Below are positions 26,824 through 35,392 of a DNA stretch of 64,000 nucleotides, one piece after another (positions within the stretch are counted from its first letter, which is position 1; every line of letters starts with the position of its first letter). Below the pieces are notes generated by a model, which was not told the origin of the DNA, did no database searches, and saw only the letters and a list, made by a program, of their open reading frames with translations. The stretch lies in contig OZ246956.1 of NCBI GenBank assembly GCA_965232105.1, forward strand, positions 2,790,001 to 2,854,000. Direction: 5' to 3'. Both the position numbers and the translations under genes were made by a program. The stretch is from Multivorans sp965232105 (lineage in GTDB: Bacteria; Acidobacteriota; Thermoanaerobaculia; Multivoradales; Multivoraceae).

Positions 26824-28170
26824 CTACGAGTTCGGGCCGACCGCAAGCAGGTGCCGGCGCGCGCGGAAATAGATGACGCCGTCCGAGATGGCGGGCGTTG
26901 CCATCAGGGTTTCGTCGAGTTCGTTGACGGCGACCTCGTTGAGTTCGGGGCCCGGCTCGATCACGTAGACGTCGCCGTCCTCGCTGTTGAAGTAGATGAG
27001 GCCACCGGCGGCGACCGCCGAGGCGCTGAAGCCGGAGGCGCCGCGGCCCAGTCGCTTCTGAGCCAGGCGTTCGCCGGTCGTCCAGTCGACGACGGTGACA
27101 ACGCCGTTGTCGTAGCAGAAGTAGGCGAGGTCGCCGACGACGATCGGCGTTTGCATGTAATTCCCGAGCCGCTCGTGGAACCAGGCCACGGCGCTGTGGC
27201 CGAAGTCGAGCTTGCCCTCGGCGTCCGGATCGATCGCGTAGATCGGCTTCAGCCGGCCATGGGCGTTCGTGATCAGGATGGGGCCGTCGCCGGCGCGTAT
27301 CGGCGTCGGCACCGGGATGTCGCCGCCGCCTTCGAGGCGCCAAAGTTCCTCGCCCGTGTCGAAGTCGTAGCCGCCGATGTGGCGATAGCCGTTCAGGACG
27401 ACCTGACGGCCGCCGCCGTCGCGCGGGAAGACGGCGGGCGTGCTCCAGGTGGCGACCTCTTCGCGGGGTGTGCGCCAGACGTCCTCGCCGGTCGCGGCGT
27501 CCAGGACGGAGACGAAGGAGTCGCTCAGGATGTCGACCTGGATGATGACCCGGCCGTCGTGGACGACCGGCGAGCTGGCGAAGCCCCACTCGTAGGTGGG
27601 GAAGTCGTAGGGCCCTGAGTCGAGCACGCCGAACTGACGGTTCCACAGGGGGTTGCCGTCCAGGTCGTAGGCGTGCAGCCCCTCGGAGCCGAAGAAGGCG
27701 ACGAGGACGTTGCCGTCGGTCGCGGGCGTCGAGTTCGTGTGCGATGCCTTCGTGTGGCGCTTGATCGCGGGGACGCCGTGGAACGCCGTGTGCTGCCAGA
27801 GGAGTTCGCCGGTCCGCTTGTCGAACGCCAGCACCTGGAAGCGCTGGGGCGGCTCGCCGGCGACCGGTGTGCCGTCGCCGTAGAGACCGACCTTGAGCGA
27901 CGCCTCGCCGCGGTCGGGCACGGCCGAGGTCAGAAACAGACGGTCGCCCCAGATCACCGGGCTCGAATGGCCAAGGCCTGGGACCGCGACCCGGAAGAGG
28001 ATGTTCTCGCCGGTCTTCACGTTCCAGGTGGACGGCGGCGAGCCGGTACCCCTTCCGTCCGCGGCGTTGCCACGGAACGATGGCCAGTTGTCCGAGGCGG
28101 CAAGCGGCAGGGCCGCCACGGCGGCGACGGCTGCAAGGGAGCCGGTTCGTCTCTTGAAGGAAGTCGTCAC
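26824..28170 (-). CDS. Secreted PQQ-like beta-propeller protein, copy 2
   Basis: A 448-residue exported protein (signal AAVAALPLAASDN) made of a single WD40/PQQ-type propeller. Blade motifs such as GELLWQHTAF, DGNPLWNRQFG, GEDVWRTP and GEELWRLEGG repeat through the chain. PQQ-binding catalytic residues of true alcohol dehydrogenases are not evident, so it may be a structural or binding propeller rather than an oxidase. It lies six bases downstream of a close paralogue in the same orientation and clearly arose by tandem duplication. Confidence 0.85.
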   Translation of the reverse strand: MTTSFKRRTGSLAAVAAVAALPLAASDNWPSFRGNAADGRGTGSPPSTWNVKTGENILFRVAVPGLGHSSPVIWGDRLFLTSAVPDRGEASLKVGLYGDGTPVAGEPPQRFQVLAFDKRTGELLWQHTAFHGVPAIKRHTKASHTNSTPATDGNVLVAFFGSEGLHAYDLDGNPLWNRQFGVLDSGPYDFPTYEWGFASSPVVHDGRVIIQVDILSDSFVSVLDAATGEDVWRTPREEVATWSTPAVFPRDGGGRQVVLNGYRHIGGYDFDTGEELWRLEGGGDIPVPTPIRAGDGPILITNAHGRLKPIYAIDPDAEGKLDFGHSAVAWFHERLGNYMQTPIVVGDLAYFCYDNGVVTVVDWTTGERLAQKRLGRGASGFSASAVAAGGLIYFNSEDGDVYVIEPGPELNEVAVNELDETLMATPAISDGVIYFRARRHLLAVGPNS

Positions 28171-28176
28171 GCTGAG

Positions 28177-29526
28177 CTACGAACCGTCGCCGACCGCAAG
28201 CAGGTGCCGTCGCCCGCGGAAGTAGATAACGCCGTCGGAGATCGCCGGCGTCGCCATCAGCGTCTCGCCGAGTTCGTTGACGGCCAGTTCGTTGAGTTCT
28301 CTTCCGGCCTCGATCACGTAGACGTCGCCGTCCTCGCTGCCCATGTAGACGCGGTCGCCGGCAGCGACCGGCGAGGCGGTGAAACCGGAGGCGCCTCGGC
28401 CCAGGCGTTGCTGCGCGACCCGCTCGCCGCTCTTCCAGTCGAACACGGTGACGACGCCGTTGTCGAAGCCGAAGTAGGCGAGGTCGCCGACGACGATCGG
28501 TGTCTGCATGTAGTTCCCGAGCCGCTCGTGGAACCAGAGCATCGCTTCGTGCTCCGGATCGATCCCGCCCGCGGCGTCGGGATTGATCGCGTAGACCGGA
28601 CGCATCGGGCCGTGGGCGCTGGTGATCAGGATCGGGCCGTCGTCTCCGGCCCGTATCGGCGTCGGCACCGGGATGTCGCCGCCGCCTTCGAGGCGCCAGA
28701 GTTCCTCGCCGGTGTCGAAGTCATAACCGCCGATGTGCTTGTAGCCGTTGACCACGACTTGGCGGCCGCCGTCGGCGCGAGGGAACACGGCGGGGGTGCT
28801 CCAGGTCGGAATCTCGTCACGGCGGGTACGCCAGATGTCCTCGCCGGTCTTCGTGTCGAGAGCCGCGAGGAAGGAGTCGTCCTGCACGTCGACCTGGATG
28901 ATCACGCGGCCGTCCTGGATGATCGGCGAACTGGCGAACCCCCACTGCGCCGTCTTCACCCTGAAGTAGCCCGAGTCGAGCACCCCGAACCGGCGGTTCC
29001 ATAGAGGCTTGCCGTCGAGGTCGTAGGCGTGGAGCCCTTCGGAACCGAGGAAGACGACGAGCACCTCGCCGTCGGTCGCCGGCGTGGAGTTCGTGTGCGA
29101 CGCCTTCGTATGCCGCCTGACGGCCGGCGTGCCCTCGAAGGCAGTCCGCTGCCAGAGCAGTTCACCGTTGCTCTTGTCGTACGCGAGGACCACGTAGCGC
29201 TGCGGCGGTTCGCCCACGACCGGCGCGATGTCGCCGTACAGGCCGACCTTGAGCGACGCCTCTTCGCCCTCGGGCACCGACGAGGTCAGGTACAGGCGGT
29301 CGCCCCAGATCACCGGGCTCGAATGGCCGAGTCCGGGAACGGCGACGCGGAAGAGGACGTTCTCGCCGGTTTCCACGTTCCAGGTGGCCGGCGGCGTCCC
29401 GGTGCCGTTGCCGTCCGCGTCGTTGCCTCGGAACGACGGCCAGTTGTCGGAGGCGGAGACGGCCGAGGCGACCGCTGTGTACAGTGCCGCCAGGACCAGG
29501 AGACGGCGAACCGGCGAAGTTGTCAT
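28177..29526 (-). CDS. Secreted PQQ-like beta-propeller protein, copy 1
   Basis: A 449-residue exported protein, paralogue of the next gene downstream. Both share the opening SDNWPSFRGN.ADG and long identical stretches such as HTKASHTNSTPATDG and FHERLGNYMQTPIVVGDLAY. The divergence is concentrated around residues 190-205 and in the last third. The upstream boundary is the divergent histone-deacetylase-like gene only 19 bases away, so the two promoters must overlap each other or the coding starts. WPSFRGN-type propellers are frequent in Planctomycetota, Acidobacteriota and Verrucomicrobiota. Confidence 0.85.
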   Translation of the reverse strand: MTTSPVRRLLVLAALYTAVASAVSASDNWPSFRGNDADGNGTGTPPATWNVETGENVLFRVAVPGLGHSSPVIWGDRLYLTSSVPEGEEASLKVGLYGDIAPVVGEPPQRYVVLAYDKSNGELLWQRTAFEGTPAVRRHTKASHTNSTPATDGEVLVVFLGSEGLHAYDLDGKPLWNRRFGVLDSGYFRVKTAQWGFASSPIIQDGRVIIQVDVQDDSFLAALDTKTGEDIWRTRRDEIPTWSTPAVFPRADGGRQVVVNGYKHIGGYDFDTGEELWRLEGGGDIPVPTPIRAGDDGPILITSAHGPMRPVYAINPDAAGGIDPEHEAMLWFHERLGNYMQTPIVVGDLAYFGFDNGVVTVFDWKSGERVAQQRLGRGASGFTASPVAAGDRVYMGSEDGDVYVIEAGRELNELAVNELGETLMATPAISDGVIYFRGRRHLLAVGDGS

Positions 29527-29533
29527 CGGGATG

Positions 29534-29539
29534 TACGCT
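29534..29539 (+). promoter_or_regulatory. -10-like hexamer directly before a start codon
   Basis: TACGCT lies seven bases upstream of the ATG at 29546. If it is the -10 element of the histone-deacetylase-like gene, the transcript starts at or next to the ATG. No ribosome binding site is visible before that ATG, which is consistent. Confidence 0.3.
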
Positions 29540-29545
29540 ACCCCA

Positions 29546-30559
29546 ATGAACTCGCCGATGACTGTCTTCTGGGACCCGCGTTGCGAGGTTCACACGGTGC
29601 CGAGGGGGTTCCCGGAGCGGCCGGAGCGGCTGCAGTCGGTATTGCCAACCCTGCGTGAGCGGGACTGGGACCTGGTGGAGGCCGGTTCGGACGGGCCGCC
29701 GGGCGGAATGGCGGGCCAGGCCCGCCGGCTGGCGGCCCTGGTCCACGATCCGGAGTACATCGAGCGGATGGAGGCGGCGGTGGCCGAAGTCGCGGCGTCG
29801 GCGGCCAAGGGCGACTTTCCGCTACGACCGACACGGATGCTCGACACGAACGACAACCCCCTCTCGCCGGGGACGGCGGACGCCGTCTGGGCCGCGGTCG
29901 AAGCCGCGCTCGCGGCGGGCGATCACGCGATGCTGGGGGCCGGCCACCGGGCGATGAGCGTCACCCGGCCGCCCGGGCACCACTGCGAACGGGACCGGGC
30001 GATGGGCTTCTGCTACCTGAACCAGATCGCGATCCTGGCCCAGGGCCTGATCGAGGTGCACGGCGTCGAGCGGGTGGCGATCCTCGACTTCGATGTCCAC
30101 CACGGCAACGGCACCCAGCACCTGTTCGACCACCGGGCCGACGTCGCCTACCTGAGCGTCCACCAGTACCCGTTCTATCCCGGCACCGGCGCCGCCAACG
30201 AGCGGGGCATCGGCGACGGCGAGGGGACGACGATCAACGCTCCGCTGCCGGCGGGCAGTGGCGACGAGGTCTACCGCGAGGTCATGGCCGATCTGTTGCT
30301 GCCCGCGGTGCGGTCCTTCCGTCCCGACGTGCTGCTTGTCTCGGCCGGCTTCGATGCCTGGCGGAACGACCCGATCGCCGGCATGGAGTTGACCGAGGAA
30401 GCCTTCCATCGGTTCGGCGTCGATCTGGCCGAACTTGCCGAAGACGTCTGCGAGGGTCGGCTGGTCTCCGTTCTGGAAGGCGGGTACGACGTGGACGCCC
30501 TGCCGCGGTTGATCGACGTCTATCTGCGGGGCACCGTCGGGATGGAGCGGAGCGGGTAG
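29546..30559 (+). CDS. Histone deacetylase-like amidohydrolase
   Basis: A 337-residue arginase/deacetylase-fold enzyme. The active-site histidine pair is in RPPGHHCERDRAMGFCYLN (His145, His146). Zinc ligands are in DFDVHHGNGTQ (Asp183, His185), and a further Asp lies in SAGFDAWRNDP. Bacterial members deacetylate acetylpolyamines or other small acetylated amines rather than histones; the substrate here is unknown. Start choice is between ATGs at 29531, 29546 and 29558; 29546 fits best with the -10-like TACGCT seven bases upstream. Confidence 0.9.
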   Translation: MNSPMTVFWDPRCEVHTVPRGFPERPERLQSVLPTLRERDWDLVEAGSDGPPGGMAGQARRLAALVHDPEYIERMEAAVAEVAASAAKGDFPLRPTRMLDTNDNPLSPGTADAVWAAVEAALAAGDHAMLGAGHRAMSVTRPPGHHCERDRAMGFCYLNQIAILAQGLIEVHGVERVAILDFDVHHGNGTQHLFDHRADVAYLSVHQYPFYPGTGAANERGIGDGEGTTINAPLPAGSGDEVYREVMADLLLPAVRSFRPDVLLVSAGFDAWRNDPIAGMELTEEAFHRFGVDLAELAEDVCEGRLVSVLEGGYDVDALPRLIDVYLRGTVGMERSG

Positions 30560-30724
30560 CAGCGGAGTACCGGGCCGGAATCCCGGCGTTGCCGGCGCGT
30601 TGTACGATGGTGAGGCATCGATGAGGGTGGCTGGACGAGCCCCGCATCGGGCGGGAAGCCGCGAAGAGCGGCTGGATCTCGTTGCCGGACCACCCGGGGA
30701 ACAACCAGGAGGAGGCAAACGAAG

Positions 30725-31126
30725 GTGAGATCGAATCCGAGTTTTCCCGTCAGGATCCGCACTCAGGGCATCCAACTGAATGAGGACCTGAAACGCGCGA
30801 TCGAGTTCGAGGCTCAGGGCCTCGAGCGCTTCAACTCGCGGATCGTGGACTGTGAGGTGGCCATCACCGGCCCGGCCCGGAACCGGCGCAACGGACTGTC
30901 GTTCGACGTCGTCGTGAAGGTCGCGCTGCCGGGACCGGACGTGGTCGTCCACAGGTCGACCGTGGGCGCGCTCCCGATCGCCATCAACCAGTCATTCGCC
31001 ACGGCCCGGCGACGTGTCAAGCGTCAGGCCCATATGCGCCGACGGCGGATGCCGGTGAGCCGGACGTCCGGTGTCGGCCGGCGGGGAAGGGCCAGGAGCA
31101 GGGGGAATCGGCTGGTACGGGCCTAG
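30725..31126 (+). CDS. HPF/RaiA-like ribosome-associated protein
   Basis: A 133-residue basic protein. Residues 8-100 (VRIRTQGIQLNEDLKRAIEF, DCEVAITGPARNRRNGLSFDV, then ALPIAINQSFATARRRVKRQ) have the beta-alpha-beta pattern of the HPF/YfiA domain that sits in the ribosomal decoding centre during hibernation. The tail is a run of arginines and serines instead of the second dimerisation domain of long HPF. The start is GTG, with AGGAGG about ten bases upstream. Fold assignment is from pattern recognition; moderate certainty. Confidence 0.65.
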   Translation: MRSNPSFPVRIRTQGIQLNEDLKRAIEFEAQGLERFNSRIVDCEVAITGPARNRRNGLSFDVVVKVALPGPDVVVHRSTVGALPIAINQSFATARRRVKRQAHMRRRRMPVSRTSGVGRRGRARSRGNRLVRA

Positions 31127-31158
31127 AAGTCAAGTCGCGGCGTCCGCGCCGCGCTGAG

Positions 31159-31184
31159 GCACGGGAAACACGCCTGTTCCGTGC
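31159..31184. terminator. Hairpin between convergent genes, possible bidirectional terminator
   Basis: GCACGG pairs with CCGTGC, and inside it AACA pairs with TGTT around the loop CGCC, with a two-base bulge. It lies in the 61-base gap between the ends of the HPF-like and serine hydrolase genes. No T-tract follows, so intrinsic termination is only a suggestion. Confidence 0.35.
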
Positions 31185-31187
31185 AAG

Positions 31188-32480
31188 CTAGCGGTCGCCG
31201 AACACGCCGTCGAGCACCGCGCGCACCCGGGGCAGCAGGGGATACGTAGCGGGGTCCGAGTCGGCCGCCGTGTAGCCGACCCAGACGGCGACGACATCCC
31301 GGTCCGGATTGACGAGCAGGCCCTGGCCGGCCCAGCCGCCCTTGTAGATGTCATGGTTCGTGAAGACGAGGTCCCACTGGTACACGTTGTGCTTGACGCC
31401 AGGCGGCCGACCGCCGTAGCGGGCGTTCTCGAGCAGTTCCGCCCGCCCGCCGTGGAGCAGGGTGTGGACGTGCTCTTCGGGCACGATCCGCTGCGTTGAG
31501 ACCTTCTTGTAGCTGGGCGTGAAGAGGAGTCCGAACCGCGCCATGTCCCTGGGCCGCGCCAGCATGCCGCCCGACGTCAGCGGGATCCCGTAGCGCCCGG
31601 CGTAGATCGAGGCGTCCGCCTCGGCGCCGATCCGGGTCCAGACCTCGCGGCTCAGCGCGTCCTGGAAGGGCATCCCGGTGACCTCTTCGACCAGCCAGCC
31701 GACGACGAAGGTGTTCGTGCCGCTGTAGTCGAAGCCCTTGCCCTGCTCGGCCCAGCGACCGACCTTCAGGTTCGAGAGCATCGTGTACGGCTCGTCGGGC
31801 GTCTTCGCGCTCCGCACCCCGTCGCCCAGGGAGGCTTCGAACTGGTAGTAGCAGGTGGAGCGGTCGGAGTAGTCGCCGTCGGGGCAGTCGACGCCCGAGG
31901 CCATGTCGAGCACGTTGCGGACCGTCGTGCCCTCGAAGTCCGAGCCCTTGAGCGCCGGCACGTAGTGGTCGACCGGCTGAGCCGTGTCGACGAGACCGCG
32001 ATCCTCGAGGATGGCGACGAGCGTAGCGGGAAGAACCTTCGTGACCGACCACCAGATCGGCTTCTCGTACGGCTTCATGCGGGGGTAGCGCTCGAAGACG
32101 ACATCGCCCTGATGGAGGATGACGATGCCCATCGTCGTCGAGTGTTCGCCGTGGAGGTAGGCGTCGAAGGTCACCTCGCCGGCAGGCGTCGTGACCGGGT
32201 AGTCCGCGATCGCGGGCTCCGGCCGCGACCGGAGTTCGCTGACCGGCCCGTCGCGGTAGACGTTGACGGAGGGCACGACCTGGTGGAGGTTGCGGTTGCG
32301 CCAGGCCATCGCCTCGCCGGTCTCGGCCCACCAGACCTCGTCCGCCGGATCGGGAAGGGCGCGGTGCTGGCGCAGGTTCTCCTCGACCGTCGAAGGCGAT
32401 TCGAAGGCGGGGCCAGCCTCCTGCGCGGCGCCGGCTGCGGGGAGGACGAGCGCGAGTGCGAGAACGGGGCCTTGCTTCAT
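31188..32480 (-). CDS. Serine hydrolase, beta-lactamase/class C-like fold, exported
   Basis: A 430-residue secreted protein with a signal peptide ending AAGAAQEAG. The SxxK nucleophile motif is SVTK (Ser145, Lys148) in WWSVTKVLPATLVAILEDRG, followed by the helical topology VDHYVPALKGSDFEGTTVRNVLDMASG usual in class C/esterase-like serine hydrolases. The second motif is YSG in DYSGTNTFVVGWLVEEVTG. The substrate could be an ester, amide or D-amino acid peptide; beta-lactamase activity should not be assumed. Confidence 0.88.
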   Translation of the reverse strand: MKQGPVLALALVLPAAGAAQEAGPAFESPSTVEENLRQHRALPDPADEVWWAETGEAMAWRNRNLHQVVPSVNVYRDGPVSELRSRPEPAIADYPVTTPAGEVTFDAYLHGEHSTTMGIVILHQGDVVFERYPRMKPYEKPIWWSVTKVLPATLVAILEDRGLVDTAQPVDHYVPALKGSDFEGTTVRNVLDMASGVDCPDGDYSDRSTCYYQFEASLGDGVRSAKTPDEPYTMLSNLKVGRWAEQGKGFDYSGTNTFVVGWLVEEVTGMPFQDALSREVWTRIGAEADASIYAGRYGIPLTSGGMLARPRDMARFGLLFTPSYKKVSTQRIVPEEHVHTLLHGGRAELLENARYGGRPPGVKHNVYQWDLVFTNHDIYKGGWAGQGLLVNPDRDVVAVWVGYTAADSDPATYPLLPRVRAVLDGVFGDR

Positions 32481-32546
32481 CCCGGCAGGGTAACCGAAGG
32501 CGCGGATCGCCGGTGCCGCCGTATACCTCCCCGCGGCCTGTCGACG

Positions 32547-32927
32547 CTACGCGGGCGTGAGCATCAGACCGCCATGCGCTGCAAAGTGACGGAAGTCCCG
32601 GTCTCGCGTGACCAGGGGCAGACCGTGATCGAGGCAGGATTGACTGATCAGTGTGTCGGCCAGGTTGGCCCGCAGCCCCTTGGCCAGGATGTCGGCTCGC
32701 AGCGTCGCCGCGCGTTCCCAGTAGCCTGATGTCACCTGCAGTAGCGGAAGCTGTCGGATGAGCGCCTTCGTGTCTTCATCGGCTGTCGGGCTGCTGAGGA
32801 TCTCGGTCAGGACGACCGGGGGCAGGACGCCGATGCTGAGGATCAACGCCTCCTCGACGGCGTTGACGTCGGCCCCTTCGGCGCCCTCGAGGTAGGCGAT
32901 GAGTGAACTCGTGTCGAGCGCGATCAA
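32547..32927 (-). CDS. vapC: PIN-domain toxin, VapC type
   Basis: A 126-residue PIN-domain ribonuclease, the expected toxin of a type II toxin-antitoxin pair. Acidic metal-binding residues are Asp5 in MIALDTSSLIAYL, Glu42 in VVLTEILSS, and the later Asp residues in LADTLISQSCLDHG and TRDRDFRHF. It lies 15 bases downstream of a small ribbon-helix-helix-like gene, the presumed antitoxin. The gene is independent of the serine hydrolase further downstream, with a 66-base gap. Confidence 0.88.
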   Translation of the reverse strand: MIALDTSSLIAYLEGAEGADVNAVEEALILSIGVLPPVVLTEILSSPTADEDTKALIRQLPLLQVTSGYWERAATLRADILAKGLRANLADTLISQSCLDHGLPLVTRDRDFRHFAAHGGLMLTPA

Positions 32928-32942
32928 GGCGGAGTCACGACC

Positions 32943-33164
32943 CTAGTCTTCGCGCAGGCGCTTCAGATCGAGATCGAAACGGACCTGGCCGCGGAGCGCG
33001 CGGAGTTTCCCGTAGGCGTCGCGCGCGGCGACGAGATGGAGACCCTGACGGACCGTCTCCGTGATTCCGGAACCGCTCGCTTTTCGGGCACGTTTGAGCA
33101 GGACATCCGGCACGTGGACGGTGATCTTCCGGAGGGCTGCGTCGTTGCGTGCTCTCTCAGCCAT
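32943..33164 (-). CDS. vapB: Antitoxin, ribbon-helix-helix type (VapB-like)
   Basis: A 73-residue protein. The segment ALRKITVHVPDVLLKRARKAS followed by GITETVRQGL has the beta-strand plus helix-turn-helix pattern of ribbon-helix-helix repressors. The tail (RALRGQVRFDLDLKRLRED) would wrap the PIN toxin encoded 15 bases downstream. I start it at the ATG at 33164, because the frame upstream has no similarity and crosses the palindrome that probably is its operator. Autoregulation by the complex is usual for the family. Confidence 0.8.
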   Translation of the reverse strand: MAERARNDAALRKITVHVPDVLLKRARKASGSGITETVRQGLHLVAARDAYGKLRALRGQVRFDLDLKRLRED

Positions 33165-33186
33165 GGCGTGAACGTACCAGAATCGA

Positions 33187-33206
33187 TGCCGTAACTCGTT
33201 ACGGCA
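33187..33206. promoter_or_regulatory. Perfect inverted repeat upstream of vapBC, candidate operator
   Basis: TGCCGTAAC and GTTACGGCA form a perfect nine-base inverted repeat around the two bases TC. It is 22 bases upstream of the vapB start, exactly where a VapB-VapC repressor site is expected. It is AT-richer than its surroundings. Confidence 0.6.
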
Positions 33207-33282
33207 CGATGTCGGGACGGCGCAGCGCCCGACTGGTTTGCTGCCAGGCGGCGGCGAGGACAACGTCGTCCACCTGCGACCG

Positions 33283-35373
33283 TCACTCGAGGGTGCCCAG
33301 GAAGTGCCAGATCGCCTCGAACTGACGTTTGGCCTCGCCACCCATGATGTCGTAGAGCGCGGTGTAGCCGTCCTCGTCGACGAACTGGGGCATCTTGCTG
33401 CCGGGCAGGATGCGCTGGGGATCCCGGAGGAAGCGGTCGAAGTAGCCGCGTCTCAGTCGACGGCGCACGAGGTCAAAGTTGATCGTTTCTTCAGAGCCCT
33501 CGCCGCCCAGCGCGGGGTCGTCGCCCAGGGCGTGGCAGGAGTGGCAGCCGAGGCGGTCGCCTCGGATCAGGTCGCGTCCGGCGGCCGCGAGTTCGGGGTC
33601 GACCGGGTCCGGTTCCGGCGGCGAAGGTGGCAGGCCGTGCTGGTGGTGCAGCCCGGCGGCGAGGAGGTCGGCATGACCCGGGAACGCCGGCATCCGCACC
33701 CGCAGGTGCGGGCGCGGACGGTCCTCGACGCGACCGGCGACGTACCCTTCGAGCCAGTCGCTGCGGAGCTTCGCGCCGGCCCGGGTCAGGTCCGGCGGCA
33801 GGTGGTCCGGCCCGGCGCCGTCCTCTGCGTCGGTAGGAGGCGCGAGGCTGTCGTCCGCCACGCTTTCCCCGGCGGGGACGGTGGCGGCAGCGGGCGGCGG
33901 CGACCAGGAGGCTGGAACGCCGTCCCTGGTGTGGCAGGCGAGGCAACCGCTAGCCCCGAGCCTGCGCTCCGCGTACTCGATTGGGACGGCGCGGGAGAAG
34001 GCCGTCGCGTCTTTGGCCAGAAGCCGCTCGATTGCGTCGATCTCCGTCGGTTCGAAGTCGTAGAGGGGATGCCGAGCAACGCCGTCCGCGTCCGCTACCC
34101 AGATCCGGTTCGCGCCCGCCAGCCGCTCAAGCGGCGCGGCCGCCGTCGGCGGGTCGCCTCCGGGCAGGGAGTGACAACTGCGGCAGCGGAGTTCTTCGGC
34201 CAGACGCCGACCGCGCTCGGGATCGCCCGGGGGATCACGTCGGACCGGCCGTGCTTCACCGTTCTCGGGAGTCACCGCCAACAGGTAGGCGGCCAGGGAG
34301 GCGGCCTCACCGGCTTCGAGTTCCATTCGCGGCATCCGGCTCCAGGGATCGAATCTGTTCGGGTTGAGCAGGTAGGCCGCGAGAGCGGGCGGCTGCCACT
34401 TGTCCTGGAGTCGAAAGACGTGGGCGGTCGGACCTCCGTGGCAGGCCGCGCAGCCGATCTCCGTGTAGAGGCGGCGGCCGTCCGCGACCTCGGCAGCCGG
34501 CGTTGCGGTTGCCGGGTCCGGCGCGGAATCGTCGCCGAGGCCACCAGCCAGGTACGCGGCGAGGTCGGCGGCCTGTTGGCGCGCCTCGGCAGCATCCGTC
34601 GAGAGCACTCGGGGCATCCGGGCCTGTGGCCGGAGCGCCTTCGGGTCGAGCAGCCACCGTTCGATCCACTGCGGTTGGAGGCGGGAGCCGATGCCGTCGA
34701 GGTCGGGTCCCGTCGCCTGGAGTTCGGGCATGCCGTCCGACGGTCCGTTCCCGGCGGCGTGACAACGGACGCACATTGCGTCGGCGACGAGATCGCGGGC
34801 CGCTCGCCGTGCCAGGCCCAGGTCGAGCGCCGGCGAGTCGGCACGCCGAAGCCGTTCCGGCGGTAGCGGCTCCTCCGGCAGGTAATCGTTGTCCCAGGTC
34901 AGGCGGAGGGAGGCGTCGCCGCCTGCAGGGCTCCGGTAGACGAGTTCGATTGGATTGAGACCCTTGTTCAGGCGGACCTCGCCGTTGGTGGACAGGGGAG
35001 CGTCTCCAGCGGGAAGCTCTTGCCGCGCGATGACGACTTCGCCGCCGATGCTCAGCTGCACGGTCCCCGAGCCGCGCACGCTGAAGCGGTACCAGTCGTT
35101 CAGGTCGAGTTCGATTGCGCCTCGGAACGTGGCCTCGAACGGGCCGGTGTCGAGGAAGGGGCTTGCGGTCTGGCCTTCGGGAACGTAGAGGGCGGCCAGG
35201 CGTGCGACCCGGGCGTCGGTCGCGCTGTCGGACGAACTGAGGGCGAGCGTCAGGCCGGGTTGGTCGAAGACTGCTGCCGCGTCCGCTGACTCGGTTTGTG
35301 CTGTCGCCGCGCTTGCCGAGGCCAGTGAGACGAGGGTTGCTGTGGCGCAGAGTGCCTGCCAGCGAATGCGCAA
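33283..35373 (-). CDS. Secreted pentaheme c-type cytochrome with N-terminal PA14-like domain
   Basis: A 696-residue exported protein (signal ASASAATAQ). After an N-terminal beta-rich domain resembling PA14 (about 30-170, with GLNPIELVYRSPAGGDASLRLTWD) there are five heme c attachment sites: CVRCH, CAACH, CRSCH, CLACH and CHSCH. Axial methionine candidates occur in MPRVL, MPRMEL, MPAF and MPQF. Each heme lies in a cytochrome-c-like module. It is encoded 20 bases downstream of a DUF6797-like propeller gene, probably as one operon. An extracellular or periplasmic electron-transfer role with that protein is likely; the substrate is unknown. Confidence 0.85.
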   Translation of the reverse strand: MRIRWQALCATATLVSLASASAATAQTESADAAAVFDQPGLTLALSSSDSATDARVARLAALYVPEGQTASPFLDTGPFEATFRGAIELDLNDWYRFSVRGSGTVQLSIGGEVVIARQELPAGDAPLSTNGEVRLNKGLNPIELVYRSPAGGDASLRLTWDNDYLPEEPLPPERLRRADSPALDLGLARRAARDLVADAMCVRCHAAGNGPSDGMPELQATGPDLDGIGSRLQPQWIERWLLDPKALRPQARMPRVLSTDAAEARQQAADLAAYLAGGLGDDSAPDPATATPAAEVADGRRLYTEIGCAACHGGPTAHVFRLQDKWQPPALAAYLLNPNRFDPWSRMPRMELEAGEAASLAAYLLAVTPENGEARPVRRDPPGDPERGRRLAEELRCRSCHSLPGGDPPTAAAPLERLAGANRIWVADADGVARHPLYDFEPTEIDAIERLLAKDATAFSRAVPIEYAERRLGASGCLACHTRDGVPASWSPPPAAATVPAGESVADDSLAPPTDAEDGAGPDHLPPDLTRAGAKLRSDWLEGYVAGRVEDRPRPHLRVRMPAFPGHADLLAAGLHHQHGLPPSPPEPDPVDPELAAAGRDLIRGDRLGCHSCHALGDDPALGGEGSEETINFDLVRRRLRRGYFDRFLRDPQRILPGSKMPQFVDEDGYTALYDIMGGEAKRQFEAIWHFLGTLE

Positions 35374-35392
35374 GACGACCTCGCCGCCGGGT

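Noticed and set aside
33238..34866. A 542-codon plus-strand frame
   Set aside because: Antisense to the pentaheme cytochrome gene, which has five CxxCH sites and a signal peptide.
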